64,000 nucleotides of DNA, from NCBI GenBank assembly GCA_035048815.1, contig JAUCBN010000055.1:3948501-4012500 (forward strand). Reading direction: 5' to 3'. The translations under genes were made by a program, and so were the position numbers. The notes under the pieces were generated by a model. The model was not told the DNA's origin, did no database searches, and saw only the letters and a list, made by a program, of their open reading frames with translations. Shown in pieces: positions 47,450 to 59,484 of the stretch (positions within the stretch are counted from its first letter, which is position 1; each line of letters starts with the position of its first letter). Source of the stretch: Abelmoschus esculentus (taxonomy: Eukaryota; Streptophyta; Magnoliopsida; Malvales; Malvaceae).

Positions 47450-49100
47450 TCACCGGAATTCGTCCGGGGAGTCGCCACCAATCTTTTTTAACGGTGCGAT
47501 TGGAACACCAAATATTAAGTCTGCGAACCAGAACGGATTCGGGAGTCTGTTACGCGTGGGGAAGGGTGAGCACCCCCACAACGCCCAAAATTGGCACCTG
47601 TCGGTTACAAGATATTTCATATGAACGAAAATATTAACTCGGTATTTAATTAACATTGTGATCCCATATTTTAAGTAATAAAACTAATTAATAGTAATAA
47701 TAGTAATAAAACATTGTTAACGAATATTAATCATAACAAAAACATGAAAAGAAAAAAAATATAATAATAATATAAATATATAATTTAACTATAGCCATAA
47801 TAGTAAGAAAAGTAATGTATGCGTCATTCATAAATAATAAAATAATATTATCAGAAATGAAATTAAATAGTAATAATATAATATAACTAATAATATATAA
47901 TATGTTAAAGAAAATAAGTAAATAACAAAAAAATAATATATTATAATAATATATTAATAAGATACTAAAACCTGATTAATAACATATAAACATAATATAA
48001 TAATTATAGTAAATAATAAAACAGTGATGAAATTGAATAAAAATGGAAATATAAGGTTAAAACATAAAAAAAGTGACTAAAATGTAAGGATACGCAAACT
48101 GGGAGGCCAGAACAGAAACACGCTTGGACTGTAGGGACCTGGAGCGTAATTTCCCCATCATTACGGGTTAAGACGCGGATCTGGGTCTGGTAACGGGTTC
48201 GGTCCGGGGCTCCAAGGTCAAAACGACGTCGTTTGGGGTCTAAAGGGCAGACACCAAAACGACGTAGTTTTGAGTCAAGCTTATATACCCCATTTTTAAT
48301 CCAATATCATCATCACTTCATTATTTTCATAACAAAAAACTGAGTCATCTTCCTTTCTCTCAACCCTTCGATTTTCAGTTGCCGGTGGGGGAATTACGCG
48401 GCGGTCCACCGCTCGCCGGTGACGGCCGCCGTCGTTGGAGGTCGACGAAGTTGAAAGTTTACATCTTTCCGAATGCTTTCGGCGTGCTGAGTTCAACCAC
48501 GGCGTTGGATTTTCGAAAAAAGGAACACAGACGCCTAGATCTAAAAGCTAAATTTTTGAATATAACTTTTTTTTACCTTTTTTTTCTTCGGTTTTTCGCT
48601 CTCCGATTTCTCTCTTCTCGCTTTGTTATTGTTTCGAATATTGGATCTGTGTTGTGTAAATATTTGGCTCGAAATTTCTCTTCCTTTTTTCTATTCGATT
48701 GTTGGTAACCATTACAAGATTTCAATCCGGTCATTTATACCCGGATTTTTACCCATAAAATATTACATGAAATCACCTTTTTCAGATGTAATAACATTGC
48801 TTTAATTTTCCTGCAGATTTGAAGGTGGTGGGGCGGTGGAGACAAGACTGAAGCGGTGGTCGGCCATCTTGGCCAATGAGGGAATGACGCGTGGCTGCCA
48901 CGCGGCAAACCAAACGCCGCGCGTGGCGGCCACGCGCCGGATCTGGAAGACAAAGGGCAGAGGCGACGGCGGCTGTTGGAAGAGGGATTAGGGTTAGGTT
49001 AATTATTTTATGTTGGATTGGGTTTGGAAATGGATAGTTGGGCTTGTAGATTAGTGGGTTGTATATTGGATTGGGTATAATAATAAAATGGTTTTTATTT
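47450..49100 (+). repeat. Member of the GGAGTCGCCACC repeat family
   Basis: GGAGTCGCCACCAATC at 47467 and CAACGCCCAAAATTGG at 47580 match, with changes, 53625 and 53732. A+T-rich spacer follows to about 48080. Then comes a GC-richer part with two AAAACGACGT words (48223 and 48258), a TATATACC TATA-like site near 48284 and open frames rich in Arg/Pro. I read this as a non-autonomous retroelement- or LTR-like repeat, not a gene. Its ends were not resolved. Confidence 0.4.
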
Positions 49101-49202
49101 AAATGGGTTATTACATCCATCAAGTTCAAATTTACTTGTGGGAACCAAAGGTGTTTTGCTGGTTGAATTATCCGCAAAATACTTTCACAAACGCTTAAAA
49201 AC

Positions 49203-49393
49203 GAGAAATTATATCACGGGTCAGTCTTATCACGTCATTCATAGGACCAACTAATAAAAACTACCCATCTAATTATTTTTTAATTTTTCAAGTGAAAAAT
49301 CACTTGAAAAAAAATATGACATGGAAAGATGGATAGTTTTTATTGGTCGGTCCCATGAACACGTGATAGGACTGACCCATGATATAATTTTTC
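49203..49393. mobile_element. Mutator-type MITE, second copy of the GAGAAATTATATCA family
   Basis: 191 bp, starting GAGAAATTATATCACGGGTC and ending with the complement of GAAAAATTATATCATGGGTC. Perfect 9-bp duplications CTTAAAAAC lie at 49194-49202 and 49394-49402. The central AAGTGAAAAATCACTT is palindromic. Related to 31448-31700. Confidence 0.9.
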
Positions 49394-49402
49394 CTTAAAA
49401 AC

Positions 49403-49831
49403 GGAATGCGGAAGAACATAAATAAAATTTAAAAAAAAAAAAAAAAGAAAACCATAGTGGTTTCTTCCACGTGTTAAAGACCTAAACTTGTTCATGGAAG
49501 AGAGTCTCAAACGTGCTCTCTTACAAGCCTTAAAACTTTTCTTAAGATTTGCTAAAGATAGGTTCAAATTTATTCTTCTTTCCATTTTCTAAATTTTTTT
49601 TGGATGAATTTCTTCTAAAAAAGGATGGATTAAGAATGAAGAAAAGTGAGCAAACCTACTTTTAGGCACGAAGAGATGATCTGTCAAACAAAAAACTATA
49701 TGGATATTAGAGAAAGCTCAGAGAATAATGGTAACCCTCTACTCCATTTCTTATCTTTCTCTCTCTTTGTCAAAATTTGCCTATTCTTTTGGCTTCACAG
49801 GTCTCCCTGGTTTGATCATCTCTGAAAATCC
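49403..49831. other. Upstream region of the kinase gene
   Basis: Contains an A-tract near 49430-49446. An out-of-frame ATG at 49728 would overlap the proposed start. No confident TATA box was identified. Confidence 0.4.
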
Positions 49832-52212
49832 ATGGGGGAAGCCATTGAAGCTTCTGATAATACAAGGTACATGTATATGGATCCTTTTCTGGTTTCTAGT
49901 TTACGATCCTTGTTGTTTTCCATGTGTTTGTTTATTTATTTATATATTTTTTTTAATTATCTTTTGACTTTCTGGCATTGAGGCTCTTATGTTTCCGATG
50001 AAATTAGAGGATTCATTTGTTTATGCCTTGATGATTTCGATAATATCGTCTGTTTGTATCTTTTCCTGACTTGTAGTGGGGATGGTATCGAGGCCAAAAG
50101 TACCAATAAAACCATCACTGACAAGAAGAAATGGAAGCCTCTTCGTTTTGTGAGGAATCTTCATCGAGTCGGTTTCTCTGACTCAATTTCGACTCTTGGT
50201 ATTCAATCATCCATTTCTATGTTCTTCAGAGTGAATATTGTTGACAGATCAATAGAAACTCTAATGTTAGATCATTTGTGATGTTAGACTTGTCATCTTT
50301 GCGGGCCGAAGTGAAGAAAATCGATGCATTGTCTCCGAATTCGGAGTGTCCAGATTGCTCAACAAGTACTGCAGAATCAACAGAACCTACTAGTGACGCA
50401 TCAGAAGAAGCTGCAGAACCAGAGACAACTGAGTCTGAAAGCCAGCCGAGTTTGGCTAGTCTCGTTCAACTGCGTGGCTTCTTTCGTTTAAGGAAAAAGG
50501 GTCCTGGAATCCCCTCTCCAGTCTTACCTCCTCTAATACCAAAGGGCTTGGTAAAAAAGGGAAAAAGAAGTGGAGATGACATGGTTCCACCAGTGGATTC
50601 GACTTTGGATGCAGAACTAAGCTGTTTTAAGTCTTCCTGGAAGAACTTTTCTCTCTCGGAGCTTGAGGAAGCAACCAATAACTTCAGTCCTGGTATATTT
50701 GCTCCTACTTGATCATTATATTTGTAATTTTGATCTGGTTATAATGTCGAATTTCTACTTGGAAAAAGAATAATGTTGCTACGACATTCTCTTATTGGCC
50801 TTCTAGGCTGACAAACATTCATGTTGCCGTTGTTTTGAGAAGAAAATTTGATAGGAAAAGGAGGGTATGCAGAAGTTTACAAAGGGCAACTGAAATGCGG
50901 AATGTATGTCGCGGTTAAGCGGCTTATGAAAGGTTCATCAGAAGAGATGACAATTGATTTCTTGTCTGAGCTTGGAATTATAGCTCATGTTGACCATCCC
51001 AATATTGCTAAAATGGTCGGCTATGGTGTTGAAGGGGGAATGTACCTTGTTCTTCAGTTGTCCCACAATGGAAGCCTGTCGTCGATACTTTACGGTTTGT
51101 TTTCTGCAAAGCCTCTTAAGTTTGATTTCTTCACAAGTTCATATACAAAAGCTTAGCAGTTCAACTTGTTGCGGTTCATATACAGGTCCTAGGGAGAAAT
51201 TGAATTGGGATATCCGATTCAAGATTGCCGTAGGGACAGCTGAAGGCCTCGGCTATCTTCATGAAGGTTGCCAACGGAGAATTATCCATAAAGATATCAA
51301 GGCAGCAAACATATTGCTTTCAGAGCATTTTGATGCTCAAGTAAAACTCGAACTCAAACTCACAATTCTGTAGAACTGCAGACAGAAGTGTCTTACTTAA
51401 GATGTTCCTCTGCTTATGTTTGACTTTCCAATGTAATTCCAGATTTCGGATTTTGGCCTTTCAAAGTGGTTACCGGATCAATGGACTCATCATACTGTCT
51501 CTAAAGTCGAAGGCACATTTGGGTTCATAGTTTAAAACTTCACTTCTGTACATCAAAATGTACTTTTATGGCATGTGAATATTGATACGAATTCATGTCA
51601 TCGCAGTTACGTTGCTCCCGAGTTATTCATGCACGGCATAGTCGATGAAAAAACAGATGTTTATGCTTTCGGCGTACTGCTGTTGGAGCTCATCACAGGG
51701 AGGCAAGCGGTCGATAGTTCACACCGAAGTCTTGTTATCTGGGTGTGTCTGGTTTGCTAAAAAGTTCATTTATACTCGAATTAGATACACACCTTGAGTA
51801 ATCCAATGCTTCAACTTGCAGGCAAAACCATTGATTGCAGAAAATAAAATCACCGAGCTCATCGATCCAACTCTTGGGAATGACTACGACATGGACCAGT
51901 TAAAACGCTGCATCGCAACAGCTTCGCTTTGTATACAACAATCGGCGACAGATAGACCCCAAATGAGCCAGGCATGTCCTTTTCCATCACAGTTTACTTA
52001 CAATCCAAGTAAAAACTGTAATTCACAGACCTGAAACACAATGTTCTAACCAGGAATGATTCGAACATTGCATTTTACTGCAGGCTGTAGTCATTCTTAA
52101 AGGTGATCTTAGCTGCCTCGAGACGCTGGAAGAAAATGCCGCTCATCGGAGGACTTACTCCGAAGAGATTTTTGATGCAGAAGAATATAACTTAACCAAG
52201 TGTTTTGAATGA
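49832..52212 (+). CDS. Receptor-like cytoplasmic serine/threonine kinase, RLCK-VI (RBK-like)
   Basis: Exons read as 49832-49866, 50077-about 50240, about 50245-50692, 50840-51094, 51186-51340, 51443-51522, 51607-51742, 51822-51971 and 52084-52212, stop TGA. The start MGEAIEASDNTSGDG is joined to KKKWKPLRFVRNLHRV. The linker is acidic. The kinase begins FSLSELEEATNNFSP. The Gly loop is GKGGYAEVYKG and the ATP lysine is in VAVKRL. The catalytic loop is IIHKDIKAANILL (HKD, where HRD is usual), with DFG in ISDFGLSKWLP and YVAPELF. The family includes RBK1/RBK2, which bind ROP GTPases at the plasma membrane and cytosol. All introns are GT-AG except the last, which reads GC-AG (51972-52083). A frame break near 50200-50245 is unexplained: a missed intron, an error or a lesion. 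No transmembrane segment was seen. Confidence 0.85.
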
Positions 52213-53612
52213 TTGAACAGCTGAGATTAACAAAATTTGAGGGTTTAGAACGATTTGAAAGATGAAAAAAAATCATATGAAAATATAATCTACACGTTAT
52301 TTTGAATTTGACACCAACAATGTTGTATGTTTATACAACTATTTATTAGGGCTGAGCTAAAACCGGTTAAAATAGACTTAAACTAATTATTAATTTTCAT
52401 TAACCCAACCTAAGATATGAGTTTTATATGGGGTCACGAACAACCTAAGATACGATTAAAAGATCTATTATTATTCTTAAAAGTTACGGGTTCTAACATT
52501 AAATGCATTGTAGCATAGTGATAGAACGATTAATGTTCAATACTTGTGTATTATTCAAAAAATAATATAAGGGTAATTGGTTAAACAAAATAAGAGATAA
52601 TTTTAATCATTTATATTGTTATTTAATGATCTAAAATATATTAAATATTAAACTAAATAAATTTTATAGTGTAAATAAATCATAATTTATATGTACCGTA
52701 ATCGAACTCGTTATCTGTTATGGTTCATTGATTATTAAAAATTTTAAATTTTAAATTAAAGTACAATAATAGTCTTCTACTGTATTTGAAAATTTATTTT
52801 TGTTCTACTGTAAAAAGAATGTTTTAGTCTTTGTATTATACCTAAAAGTTCATTTTTAACGTGAATAAATCAATTCAAATCTTTAAAATCTTTCAATGTT
52901 ACAAAGGCATTCCATAGTCATTGTTCTCATAGAAAATGTGTCAAAAATATTTTATCATTTTTAAATTATTTCACTAAAAAACATACAATTAGATGAAAAT
53001 ACCTTTAATCTCGAATTTCACATTCAACCATGGTTGAAAACATAAAAAAATAAAAGATTTTGATAAAAAAAAATATTAAAATCAATTAGAAATTAATAAA
53101 GAAACAAAAAGAGTTGAAGAAATCTGAATTGCCTTGACGAAATTGAGTTAAAATTGACGAAAATATGAGAGAATTTTGTTCTTAGAAGTTGAGAAAAAGT
53201 GAGAAAAATAATTTTACGTGAAAACGAGATAATTGAGAAAATATGATTATCTTAATCAATTATGATTAATTAATCTCATAAATTTAAATTAAAAGATATT
53301 AATCGAAAAAGTGGAATCCTCTGAAAAAATGGATTCAATTTCCTCTAAAGATTCTCGTAACAACCCTAAAAATCTTAAAAAGTATAAAAACGCGGTAGAA
53401 ATCAGAGTGAGTCATTAAAAAATTTTATTTATTTGAAATTAGGGATTTGATTTAAAGAATCGGGAATTTAGTTAAAAATTGGTAAATTAGGAATAAATTT
53501 GAATTCGAAAATTGGGGATTATAAAAATAATTGGGGATTTTATTTTAAATTTATGGTTTGTAAGTGAAAAATTGAAAATTATTTTGAAACAAAATATGGG
53601 GATTTATTTTAA
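52213..53612. other. Kinase 3' flank and A+T-rich intergenic DNA
   Basis: The first 150 bp are probably 3' untranslated region. The rest is A+T-rich with no gene. Repeat-like GGGATTT and GGGGATT words at 53450-53600 lead into the next element. Confidence 0.5.
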
Positions 53613-55913
53613 AAGAATGGAGTCGTCACCGACCATTTTGGTAGACCGGACACCGTAAAAACCAGAGATTCTAAAAAATGGGTTTGAGAGTCGATTATGG
53701 ATGGATATAAATAATACCCCACACCGCCCAAAAATTGGTACTTAATCGAATATGATTACCCGAATTAAAAATTTACAAGTTCAACTTTTTATTAATTTAT
53801 CATCCGTTTAAGAATGCGAATAGATTTTAAAGCCCTCAATTCGAAGGTAAGCGTGTGAACCGCCATCATTACGATTGATACCGACCTCGTTTACGATCGA
53901 ATATTGAGATACGCATTTGTTATTAGTTAAATTAGGGTGTCACAAGTGATGAACAAATAAATCGAATATACAAATAAGTAAATAAAGTGCTTAAATTAAA
54001 TTATAAAAAATTAAAAGCGATAAATTAAATTACAAGGAAATTAAATACGAAAAAATAAATGTTAGATGTTAGTTATTTACACGAATCAAGCCACGAATAA
54101 TACGGATCATTCTTATTGCAGGTCATCATAAGACCGATCAAACAAATAAATTAAATAAAGGACAATTAATTAAATAAATTAAATGAGTAATACAATAAAT
54201 AAAGTTAGAGGTATATGTAATATGTAATACGGAAAGATTAAAGAATATGATATAATATATAAATTATTGAAAAAATAATATATAATACAAACAAAACAAT
54301 AAAAGACATAAAAATATATTACTAAGTTAATATATATTAGGTGTACATAGTTACATAATTTAAAACATAGTAAATATATGGTGTAACAAAATAAATATAG
54401 TATATATAATAGCATAATTTTATCGATTTGAAATAATTTTGGCATTCGACGAAAGGAAAAATAAAGACGACCGATAACGGATAACTGACTAAACCTTCGA
54501 AGGTAAGACTCTTAAATTTGATATTTTGTATTTAAAATAGAAGAAAAAAAATTGTTTTGAAAATTTTTGTCTTTGTATTAATGTTTTCGTTCAAAACCCT
54601 TCTAGGATTTACAATGATTCACGTTTGACTTTATAGTCGATTACATTTGAAAAAAAAAAAAATAAGAAGTGCTTTCATTGGATCTAATTTCTACCATTTT
54701 TGTTTTCATGTATTTGCTGAAAATGTTGTACGAGAAAAGGATCACTGTTGGTTATTGGCCGGATGCGAGAACAACAGAAGAGATTGGGGACCACTCGATC
54801 CGTGTTGCTGGTGATGGTGACGCAACATTGAGGTGGTATTGACGTGGTCGGTGTCATGGCCGAGAAGATCAAGAGGCGTCCTTCCAGAAGTTTCTGAAAT
54901 TTTCAGAAAATAAAAGGTCACAAATAGGAGAGGAAGAGTCGGGTTTGTATCCGGATTAAGGATCAAGTATTCGGATATGAGATAGAAGTTATAACTGGGT
55001 TGCCGGTTTAATGGGTATTGGACATGGGTTTGATTGTAAAGGTAATGAGTTTTAGATATGGTAATTGGGCTAAGGGTTTAATGCATTTGGGTTTGGATTT
55101 GTGTATATTGGTGGGCAGATTTAGAGTGGGTTTATGTAGTGGGTTAATAAATGGATCTCTTTGGGTCTATAAGCTGGTATTAGATATGGTGTTGTAATTG
55201 AACTTTTTAAATAGATTTTTTATTTAATGTGTATAATATATTTTTTTTTAATTTTTAATTTATAGTTTATTTATTTTGGATACATATAATATGGTTTAAG
55301 GGTTTCGATTTAAGGGATTCGGTTTAGGGTTTATTCTAACTCAGACAAAAATGGTTATTATAATTCTAATTTATGACTCTTTTATATTTTAGTTACTAAA
55401 ACATAAATAGTTTTTAATTTTTATAAAACAATCACTAACTTCTAAAATATCACCCTTTTCGTGTTTAATTTCTTAAATTGATTTTATCAAAGTCAAATAA
55501 AAATTTTAAAGCTTTTTCATAATTTTATCTTATCTAAAAATATTTATTTCCAATTAAATCCCAAAACTAGTCTAACTTATCTAGAACTAGGTTGACCGAA
55601 TCCTAACCTTTCACGACTAACTTCTAGGCCCAAATTTGGGGCTTTATACTAGCACCAATCGTAGTGGTGGTAGTTGATTGTTTACTTTTGAATAACGAGA
55701 CTTTAAAATTTACTCATATATATAAGCAAATTTCGATTTAAATGTCACTTTAATTCATAAAGTTCGATATTAAAAAAATAATTTTTAAGGTATCAATTTT
55801 GGGCGGTAAGAAAATGCTAAAACTGTTTTTTAATCGTAACCGACTCTTGGACCCGTTTTTATTCGAATCTCTAATTTTAGAGTGTCCGACCTACTTAAGT
55901 GGCGGTTGTGACT
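53613..55913. repeat. 2.3 kb repeat with imperfect inverted ends
   Basis: The left end ATGGAGTCGTCACCGACC with GGTAGACCGGACACCG matches the reverse complement of the right end (55855-55915), which contains GAGTGTCCGACCTACTTAAG and GGTTGTGACTC. The interior is A+T-rich (54000-54420), then a GC-richer stretch at 54720-54960, then GGGTTTGG-rich text. It resembles 47450-49100. No protein domain was found; class unknown. Confidence 0.45.
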
Positions 55914-56255
55914 CTAATATTTTTAATCGTTTTTTAATTCCTTTTTAGGGTTTTATTTTCTAAAAATATTTTTTAATTTAATTTTTAGTGACCTTTTACT
56001 TTTTTTTTAATACCACATAATCCCTGAGCTTTTTAATACCTAAAATTTTTAATACCAAAAAAGATAACACATATTTTTTTTTTTATGATTTTAATAACCC
56101 CTTTACTTTTTTTAATACCCCTTCGTCCCTAAACTTTTTAATACCAGAAAAGAAAACATATATTTTTTTTTTTATAATTTTATAAGTATTGTTACAGATG
56201 TATGTCTTATATGGTTAATATTTATAAATACCTCACTAGATAAAATATGCCTAAT
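55914..56255. other. A+T-rich spacer
   Basis: Repeated TTTTTAATACC and CTTTTTAATACCC phrases; otherwise nothing recognised. Its last five bases, CTAAT, are the target duplication of the following solo LTR. Confidence 0.6.
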
Positions 56256-59200
56256 TGTAGAATCCTAAAATTGGGCCTTAAAGTTAGTGGGTCGGTTTAG
56301 CCGGTTAAGCCTAGTTCGGGATTAAATCCTTAAAAATTGATTTTTAATCGAAATAAATTATGAAAAAATATCCTAAAATCCCAATTAAATATATTCTTGA
56401 ATTTGGTCAAGCCAATTTCTAAAATTAACCCTTTAAACCCTAAGATTTTGAAATTAGTGACTATTATGTAAAAATTGAAAATTTGAGGATAATTTTATAA
56501 ATCAAGCCAAAACTTTGAATCTTTAAGGGACTTTAATCCAATTATAATCCTAGTTGGTCTAGGATTTCCAATCTTTAATTAATTAAATCCAAAGAATTAT
56601 ATTTTAACTCAAATAACTAATTAAACTTGGTTTTTAACTCTAAAACCCTATTTAAACATTATAAACCTAACCTATTTTTTATAAGTTTCGTTTTCTCTCA
56701 TTGGAGTCAATCAATCAACCAACTTTTAAGGTAAAAACCTTTTCATTTTCATCTAATTTCGTCTTGAATAATTATTATAATTTTTTCCTCTTTAAAATTC
56801 AGGTTTTCTCATCGTTTTCACTTTTTAAAACCTGAAAAGCAATTGGATCAATTTTGGAGGTGAGATTTCTTCAACCCTCTAGAAATTTTAAATTCTTTAC
56901 CGAAATTATCAAGTTATTGGATTGGTAAAAACGTTTTTAATCCTTTATTTTTGAAAAAAAAATCGTTTTTTGGGTCAAAAATCATAACTTTCGTTCAAGG
57001 GTTTTTACTCACTGTTTTTGGATCCAAAAAGGATGATTTTTAAAGTGTTAGGATATTTATAAAGTGTTTTTAAAATCCGTGATCCCGGACTAAAGGTTTA
57101 AGAGAACTTGGTTGGTTTCGTAAAGTTTTTGGTTAAGGTTTTGATAGGTTTAAGGGGTTGTCCAACTTGGGGTTTTATGTGTGAGACTTGGAGAACTAAA
57201 ACCTTAGTTTTTGATGCTTGAATCAAGGCAAGAAGTAGGTGATCTCGTTTGAAGTGATCAAGTGAAGTTTCGGTGACTTGTCGAATAAGTTTCGGTTATC
57301 GGTGAGTGATTTATGAGAGTGGGCTACTTCGACAGTGTTTTAAATCTATTTTTCAGAGGTTTGGGGGTGTAAGGAAGGTTTGAAAAACCTCCCTATACTC
57401 CAGTGTAAGTTTTTAAGTTTTGCTCTCTTGAAAATCTCATATTACGCCTTGCTTTACTATGTGATTTTGTCATGTTCATGTTTTAATTGTGCATATGTAA
57501 TTATGCATGTGATTAGATGCTCATGACACTATTTTTATAATGTTTTGATGCTCCCATGGTTTTGTTTTCAAAATTTGATAAAAAGAGGTTGTAACGGTTT
57601 ATGTGTTTGATGCAAGTATTGATGGGAAGCATGAGTTGTGATTCATTATTTTTGTTTTGAAACTTAAGCATCGTGTTTTGTGTTTAGTATTGGTATTAAA
57701 GATGATGAAACATGGATAAGTTGATCGATCAATAGGATGTAAATGCACTATAATTAAAAGTAAAAGGTATAAAATGTTTTGGTGATGCATTAGAGTTAAT
57801 ACTTATATTGTGATATATGTGTTGTATTACATGTAAGTGTTGCTTATCCCGGATGCTAAGGTGAGATTTCATTATTGTATTTAATCCATCATGGGTGTGA
57901 TTAGGCGATTAGCCTTCACACGTGGTATGTGTAGCGATTGTCTCTCATACGTGGTATGTCGGCGATTTGGCCTCATGCCTGACTTGTTAATCATGTGTGT
58001 TCCGTTTATAAGCAAGTATATTTTCTTAATTGGATGTTTTCAATGAAGCTTTGCCATAGACATGTAAGACTTGAGTGATGCTTATTGAGCATGTGTTTTT
58101 CAAAAGTATTTGAAAAAGGTTTTGTGGCTTATGCCATGGATACTTGTTGTTTTTCATGTTGTTGGCATTGATAGCCATGTTTTTATTTCATGAGTTGAGC
58201 ATGACATATTTTTACAAAACTTTGGCTTTTATGAGCTGCATTGCAAGTTGTTTTTACTTATGTTTTTATATGTCATTCACTAAGATTTTGCTTAACCATT
58301 CTCCTTTACTTGTAATGCAGAAAAATAAGTGATTAGGTTCTATCAAGAAGCAAAGGTGTCAAGTAATCTATTTTATACTTTCTTAGGCTCAATTATGTTT
58401 TGAATCAAATTGTGAACCTTAAGTAGATGAGAGCAATGGAACAATGAATTGGTATGTTTTTCCGTATATTCTAGTTTTGAACTTCCCTTATGATTTTGTT
58501 ATGCTATTGAAGTCTTTAGATTTGATTCATACTTCGATTGTGCATAATCATGATGAATTATGACTTTGATGAGTATTGCTTTCAATTTGTGTTAAGAGCA
58601 TGGAAATTGGATGATTGACATCTAGAAATCTTGTTGAATTATATGGTTTATGGCCTATAGGTGAATAAATGCATTTAGAATACTTTTGGTCAATTTTAAG
58701 GCATAAAATTTTGGTAAATGGTTGTTTCTTGGCAGGGGGTTTCGATACTTGTTCATAGGGTATCGATACCTAGACAAAAACACAATGATTTTCTAGGAAA
58801 TTAAGCCTGGGTATCGAAACCACATGAATTGGTTTCGAAACAGTAATAATAATTCATCAGGCATATCAATACGGTTCTGTTTGGTTTCGATACCGACCTT
58901 TATAGTAGAAAATGGTATCGAAACTGTCCTTTAGGCGTATCGAAACGCGGGCTTGTCACGTAGGCAATCATCTAAGTTATCGAAGGTGTATCAAAACCTT
59001 TATACCCGTTTTGATACCCCTTTGTCTTTTTGTCGGTATCGATACGAGGTATTGATGTTTCGATACTCCTGTCAGTTTAAATCGTTATAGGTTATGTTAA
59101 ACTTAGAAACTTTACATTTTAGTCCCTAAACTTTAATAATGCAATTGAATGACTTGTAGATATTATTTTAAGCTGAAAATTTATGTGCAAGCATGAAATA

Positions 59201-59484
59201 TTCTAAATTAAGGATTGGTAACCTTAAATTCACTTTTAGATCATAACAATATGGAAAATTATTAAAACTTGTTCGATTAAATTAAGACTTGTTTCTCTTT
59301 AATTTCCGCTGTAAATGAACTTGGTTCTTGCATGAACATGTAGGATCTAATTAATGCATTTAGAAAAGATAAAAGAAATTTTTTTAGGATTGTTTATTGG
59401 GGGCGAGTCTTTGGATTAGCCTCGGTATTTCCCGTGTAGCTCGTTCGAGTCGGGTGACGTCTAGACCGAGTCGATGAGGTTACA
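56256..59484 (+). mobile_element. 3.2 kb solo LTR, same gypsy family as 19205-26716
   Basis: Starts TGTAGAATCCTAAAATTGGG and ends GATGAGGTTACA, with perfect CTAAT duplications at 56251-56255 and 59485-59489. It aligns to the minus strand of 19205-26716 through GGGTCGGTTTAGCC, CAAGCCAAAACTTTGAATC and GTGTAGCTCGTTCG. It is longer than the other copy, mainly because of a GTATCGATAC-rich block at about 58730-59070. No coding domain. Confidence 0.9.
58735..59070 (+). repeat. Cluster of GTATCGATAC-like palindromes
   Basis: About ten variants of TATCGATAC or TATCGAAAC occur in 330 bp inside the solo LTR, with spacings of roughly 20 to 50 bp. A similar cluster lies in the unrelated-looking solo LTR at 11148-11450. 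Confidence 0.7.

Noticed and set aside
48379..48708. Arg-rich frame with TATA-like site upstream as a new gene
   Set aside because: It lies inside the GGAGTCGCCACC repeat, turns into Phe-rich low-complexity sequence and has no conserved motif.
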